Shown here: piece by piece, positions 60,002 through 64,000 of the stretch
How positions within the stretch are numbered: the stretch's first letter is position 1
How the letters are laid out: every line of letters begins with the position of its first letter
Assembly (NCBI GenBank): GCA_963920765.1
Contig: OY987243.1
Coordinates: 10,664,001 to 10,728,000 of the forward strand
DNA length: 64,000 nt
Direction of reading: 5' to 3'
From: Ulota crispa
Taxonomy: Eukaryota > Streptophyta > Bryopsida > Orthotrichales > Orthotrichaceae
Translations under genes and position numbers: made by a program
Notes under the pieces: model-generated
The model's input: the letters and a program-made list of their open reading frames with translations, nothing else
Database searches by the model: none
What the model was told of the DNA's origin: nothing

Positions 60002-60121
60002 TAGAAAACTTTGTTGAAGTCAACTTAAACTACTTCATATTTCCCTACTTCTAATGCGGAAATTTGCATTAGAAGCAATAAAATATGAAGTAGTTTATGT
60101 TGACTTCAACAAAGTTTTCTA
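60002..60121. repeat. Near-perfect 120-bp hairpin, about 55-bp arms, 8-base loop
   Basis: The left arm TAGAAAACTTTGTTGAAGTC..., ending TTCTAATGC, pairs with the right arm GCATTAGAAG..., ending GACTTCAACAAAGTTTTCTA, around GGAAATTT. Only a few mismatches are visible. It could be a very short foldback transposon, a recent inverted duplication or a small-RNA precursor. Confidence 0.85.
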
Positions 60122-61429
60122 CTAGTGCTTACAAATATTTTACACCCTAATTTAAGATTAGAAAAAAAACTGATTCTAAGAAGGAACTTCAAATATGTAA
60201 TGGTTAACTAGTTTTGGATTGCCTATTATCTAGAAACCAATAATCTAAAAATAGACCATTGCAAAATATTGGGAAACATAGGCAAAACAATAGGTTGCTT
60301 GATGTCTAACAACACAAAGTCCAAAATTACATGATTAACCCAAATTAAGTTAAACACTTGACCTTTGCAAAAATATGCATTCATTATTGTTAAGATCAAA
60401 TTTCATGTATCCTTCATTTCATTGACAAAAATACCCATTTTTGTGGGTGTAAATATGGATTTGTGCATCTGAATTCTATACATTTTCTTAATAAAAAACG
60501 TTTATGAATATACAAAGAAAATTTAGGTGAAAATAGTCATCCTGGCTTCCAGAATGCATACTGGGATCACATGAAGTCATGAACAAAGTTTCACTTGTAG
60601 AGCATGGCAGTCAGGAACGTTCATTTAAAGTTTTTGAAAGAAAAACATAAATATTTTAAAATAATTAAAAACCTTAAAACATGTTCTTTGTGGTTATAGG
60701 AGATAAAGACTGCATTTGAATATCATGGAATCAAAATGTTCAAATTCCTATCTAGAATTGATGATATTGTTGTTTAATTGGCTTAGTGTGTTGGATTTGT
60801 TTTATGTGTCATCATAAGTTGGACTTTCCATTATTGTATAAACTAGAATACAAAACAAGTAAAAAGAACTTACACCATATGCTAATATATTCTTTTGATT
60901 AGAAACTTAGAGCAATCATTAAAAACTATGATTTTAGAATTAAACTTTTTATTTTGAATGAATAAACTTCATGTGCAAAAAAAAAGAGAAAGAACGCAAG
61001 CTCTTTCTTTTTTAGTTTTTTGAAAACAAAAGATGAAACTCAAGTCATGCACCATGATGATGCCAATTTTAGAAATCAAGATAACTAATTTAACTACCAC
61101 TCTTGTTTTAGTGCAAAATCTTAGTTAGTAAAATGTCAAAAAAGCTCATTTGATGTTTACCATCTTTCACAATGTTTCTAATTATGTAATGATGGTGGAA
61201 ATTGAATGATTTCAGTCATAATTTCATAAACTATAAAAAACAAGATTGATTCATGATTTTTTTTCTTCACAATAATATGTTAGATCAACCAAATAAACAG
61301 ATGCGGTCTTTTGGGATAGCAAGTCTTGGCATCATGTCCATAATTGCACTCAAGGTATATAATCCTTATGCATTACCTAGCTTGTAGCATCTTGCATGTG
61401 GAAAATGGTGGAAGAAGCAATTTCTAACT

Positions 61430-61708
61430 ACAACTAGTCATTAGCAAAATTTTGAGCCCTCCAAAAGGCCCTTATGAATGCGTGCCCGCTACATAACGGA
61501 GGTGAAAAAACACAATAAACAATTATTTATTTTTTATTATATTTTGATTTTTATACTGGTTTGTACATGGTTCATACATTGTGTCATCTAATCTGACTGT
61601 GTGACAGAGGTTAGATCTAACATCTAAAATTTTCTCTATATGCACATTGGGCACGGAATCATAAGGGCCCTCTAGAGGGCTCAAATTTCTCCTAATGTTG
61701 CTAGTTGT
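61430..61708. repeat. Inverted-repeat element
   Basis: The arms carry CATTAGCAAAATTTTGAGCCC on the left and GGGCTCAAATTTCTCCTAATG on the right, continuing through GGCCCTTATGA/TCATAAGGGCC and GTGCCC/GGGCAC. Outermost ACAACTAG/CTAGTTGT also pair. No coding capacity. Confidence 0.7.
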
Positions 61709-62416
61709 TTACACAATATAGTTAATCTTTGTTCAAGAATATTCTAGCCTTTAACAATACAAAGTTGTGCATGTGGCATGCAAGACTCTTAAAGACATAA
61801 TTATAATATTTTTGCTATTTTAAGAAACCATGCTTTTATTTCATAGCACAACCATGTGAATGTGCTACAAAGTGCATAGCCTTGGATCTTGTTCTAACTC
61901 CGTCTTACTCTATTAATATAATGGTATATATTTTATTATAGTACGGTTTACCATCTCCTTTTTTACAACATGTTGTGGCATCTCTATTCTAGACCACAAT
62001 ATCATTTGTGATTATTTTAAAAGTGATGAGATATATTTAAATACATCACTTAGATCCTATAGTAAAAGATGATTCAAAAAACTTACTACAATTTTGCTCA
62101 TCATCCTAAGATATGATCTTCCATAGCATTTGATATTTGAGTTTGAGATATCATATATCTTCTCATTGCTAGTTATTACTTGGATTTTCATTTGACTTCC
62201 AATACATAGTATTGTCCCCTTCAAATTTTGAGAAGGTAATAGAAATGAGAACAATGAATCCTTCCTTTATTATTGAGACACAATATTGTCATTCAAACAA
62301 GCGGCTAATGTTCATGTTTTGTAAATTTAGCGCCTGACATTGTTATTGCAAATTGGATTACAATTTTCTATATGTGCAAAAATTTCAAATCATTCAACTT
62401 TAAGATTGCTCAATGG

Positions 62417-64000
62417 TCAGCATATCTTCACCTTGCTAAAATCCATCTCTGGATGCTGCAATTAGGAAAAGAAAGACACAATTTTAGAGCATTTAATGCA
62501 CACTTTTATACATAATACGCTCATACTAGCAATTCATGAATTTGTGTCAAATCATAGACTTTCTAGCTTAGAATTATAAATAGTGAAATTTGTAACAAAG
62601 GCCTATTATAGTGTCAATTTAGCACAATCATAGCTCTATTTCAAATTTTGCAAAAATAAATAATTAGTTTCTCACCAAGTAAACATAACATTATGTTCAA
62701 AAGTACAAATTTAGTCAAAGTGTATGAATTGGATAGCAAAATTTGACTATCATAGGAGAAATATCTATTTTACAAAGTTTGGGCATATCACAAGTCACAT
62801 TGTATTCTTGGTAGATCAAATTTTTGTTACTTTAGGGGTTTTTTTTTAGCATAGAAGATGTGTGCATGGATACTTTCTACATACCCATGCAATCAAATCT
62901 CAAAAAGTCATCACCAATAATTCTCAACCAATTATCAAGTAAAATCATGAATTTAATACAAAATAATTCACCAAAAATGGGATGTTATTTTTGACAAATC
63001 AAAATTTGGTATGCTTGATTGAGATTACATAAGAATTAGATTTCTATGATTTAAAACAAGAAAAATATCAATTATATTTCATACTGGCAAAGTTCTTTGA
63101 ACGTCAAAAGAAGCTGTTTGAGGATTTGGTGGAGGGCATTGTACATGTCTTTAAAAATACTCCAAGACATGTATGAATGAGGATCAAACATGTTGTAGCA
63201 GGTCAATTTTACCTGAGCCATAAATTTCTTGAGAATTTCACTCTTGCCAGCCTCATCACTTGTAGGCAATCCCATTTGTTTTTGCCGTTGATCATACTGC
63301 AGTACCCCCAATATGGTTAAAACCTTGCACAATTCTAAGTTTGCACTTTTAAAAAACTGCTGGCTTTCTTGACATAATTTTTTTAAAGAAAAAATCGAGA
63401 CCCTTCATTACCCAAACATTGTAGGTCTAACCACCAATAGAGAAGATTGAGTAGGAAACACGTTCATTTCCAACTTTCAATACAAAATCACTCATGCAAT
63501 TTAAAGCTTGAACATGATTGCTTAACGCTTCAAAAGTAAATGCAAATGAAGGCTTATCTTGCTAAAATGGACACGGGAGCTTTTCATGCTTCAACTTATC
63601 TTGCATTTCAATTCATGAAATGGAAAATTGGCCAAAAGATAAGCAAGAATTGAAGTGATGAGGCATTTGCAACTTTGAAAAATTGCTAATTTGATCCTAG
63701 TAGCCATGAGATTACAAACAATCTATTTTTTGGTAGTAGGACCACAAACAAATCATATAAAACAAATCACATGAAGATAAATGACTTGGACAAAATAGCT
63801 AAAACACATACTTCCAATCTAGAATCGAATCTCAAATCTTATTTATATTAAAACATATGAAAACATTGTTCATACCATCATTTTTTCTACAGTTCCACGA
63901 GTTTCAGTATCTAGATCATGCAACTTGCTGGTCTCAGGTTCCACCTTTTTTGTGTTGATTTCAGGTTCTTCTTTTACCACACATTTCCACCACTCCATCC
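62417..64000 (-). CDS. NUDC: NudC nuclear-movement family protein, 3' part (gene continues past the right edge)
   Basis: Co-chaperone of HSP90 with a CS domain; the plant NudC is BOBBER1-type. Three exons on the minus strand join in phase: 63876 to the edge (reading [18 protein letters not shown], then [18 protein letters not shown]), 63213-63296 ([20 protein letters not shown], then ILKKFMAQ) and 62417-62455 ([12 protein letters not shown], stop). These match the conserved NudC C-terminus: WW...[42 protein letters not shown]. The CS domain core lies outside the window. The introns are AT-rich (757 and 579 bases). A terminal Cys after KVKI is slightly unusual. Confidence 0.92.

Larger units (their letters stand above)
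56295..62416. other. 3' flank of the DDT gene, then gene-poor AT-rich DNA
   Basis: GC content stays raised to about 57000 (probable long 3' UTR). Beyond that I see no gene. Two inverted repeats, at 60002-60121 and 61430-61708, are listed separately. A 92-codon frame near 57242 has no recognisable features. Confidence 0.5.

Overview
The window is nuclear DNA of a plant, probably an early-diverging land plant or close streptophyte relative. Genes are split by GT-AG introns (one is GC-AG) and intergenic DNA is AT-rich and packed with small inverted-repeat transposons. One gene belongs to a plant-only family (phytocyanin) and the others match plant versions of eukaryotic nuclear genes. Placement below 'plant' is my inference; no organellar or rRNA marker is present.

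Layout, left to right. 1-1.5 kb: 3' part of a small membrane-protein gene I do not recognise (+). 4.0-12.45 kb: complete PRMT4/CARM1-type histone arginine methyltransferase (+, 15 coding exons, 583 aa). 12.5-23.7 kb: transposon-rich, no convincing gene. 24.2-24.5 kb: short unexplained ORF. 25.6-27.6 kb: GPI-anchored phytocyanin (+, 4 exons, 183 aa). 31.8-32.9 kb: broken F-box gene (+). 33.85-38.97 kb: INTS9, Integrator subunit 9 (-, 10 exons, 775 aa), whose 5' end is tandemly duplicated to 39.55 kb. 42.8-46.3 kb: NOP58, box C/D snoRNP core protein (+, 8 exons, 563 aa). 46.3-52.8 kb: AT-rich, gene-poor. 52.85-56.8 kb: GC-rich island with a single-exon DDT-domain (DDR4-like) chromatin gene (+, 765 aa). 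56.3-62.4 kb: no gene seen. 62.4-64.0 kb: last three exons of a NudC gene (-), running off the right edge.

The recognised genes are mostly nuclear housekeeping functions (histone methylation, snRNA processing, snoRNP assembly, ISWI-type chromatin remodelling) plus a NudC co-chaperone. They do not form one pathway, and I see no sign of an operon-like or biosynthetic cluster.

Two things stand out. First, the window holds many non-autonomous DNA transposons with readable ends: a TTAA-flanked family with CCCC(T)AAAGG-type ends (piggyBac-like, seven elements), two Stowaway-like copies in introns, TA-flanked AGGTAGG families, two elements with 9-bp target duplications (Mutator-like) and Tourist-like elements. 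Second, two genes carry tandem duplications that span a 3' splice site and the first bases of the following exon, at three separate introns (NOP58 introns 3 and 4, INTS9 intron 1), giving stacked decoy acceptors. I found no CRISPR array, rRNA gene or credible tRNA gene.
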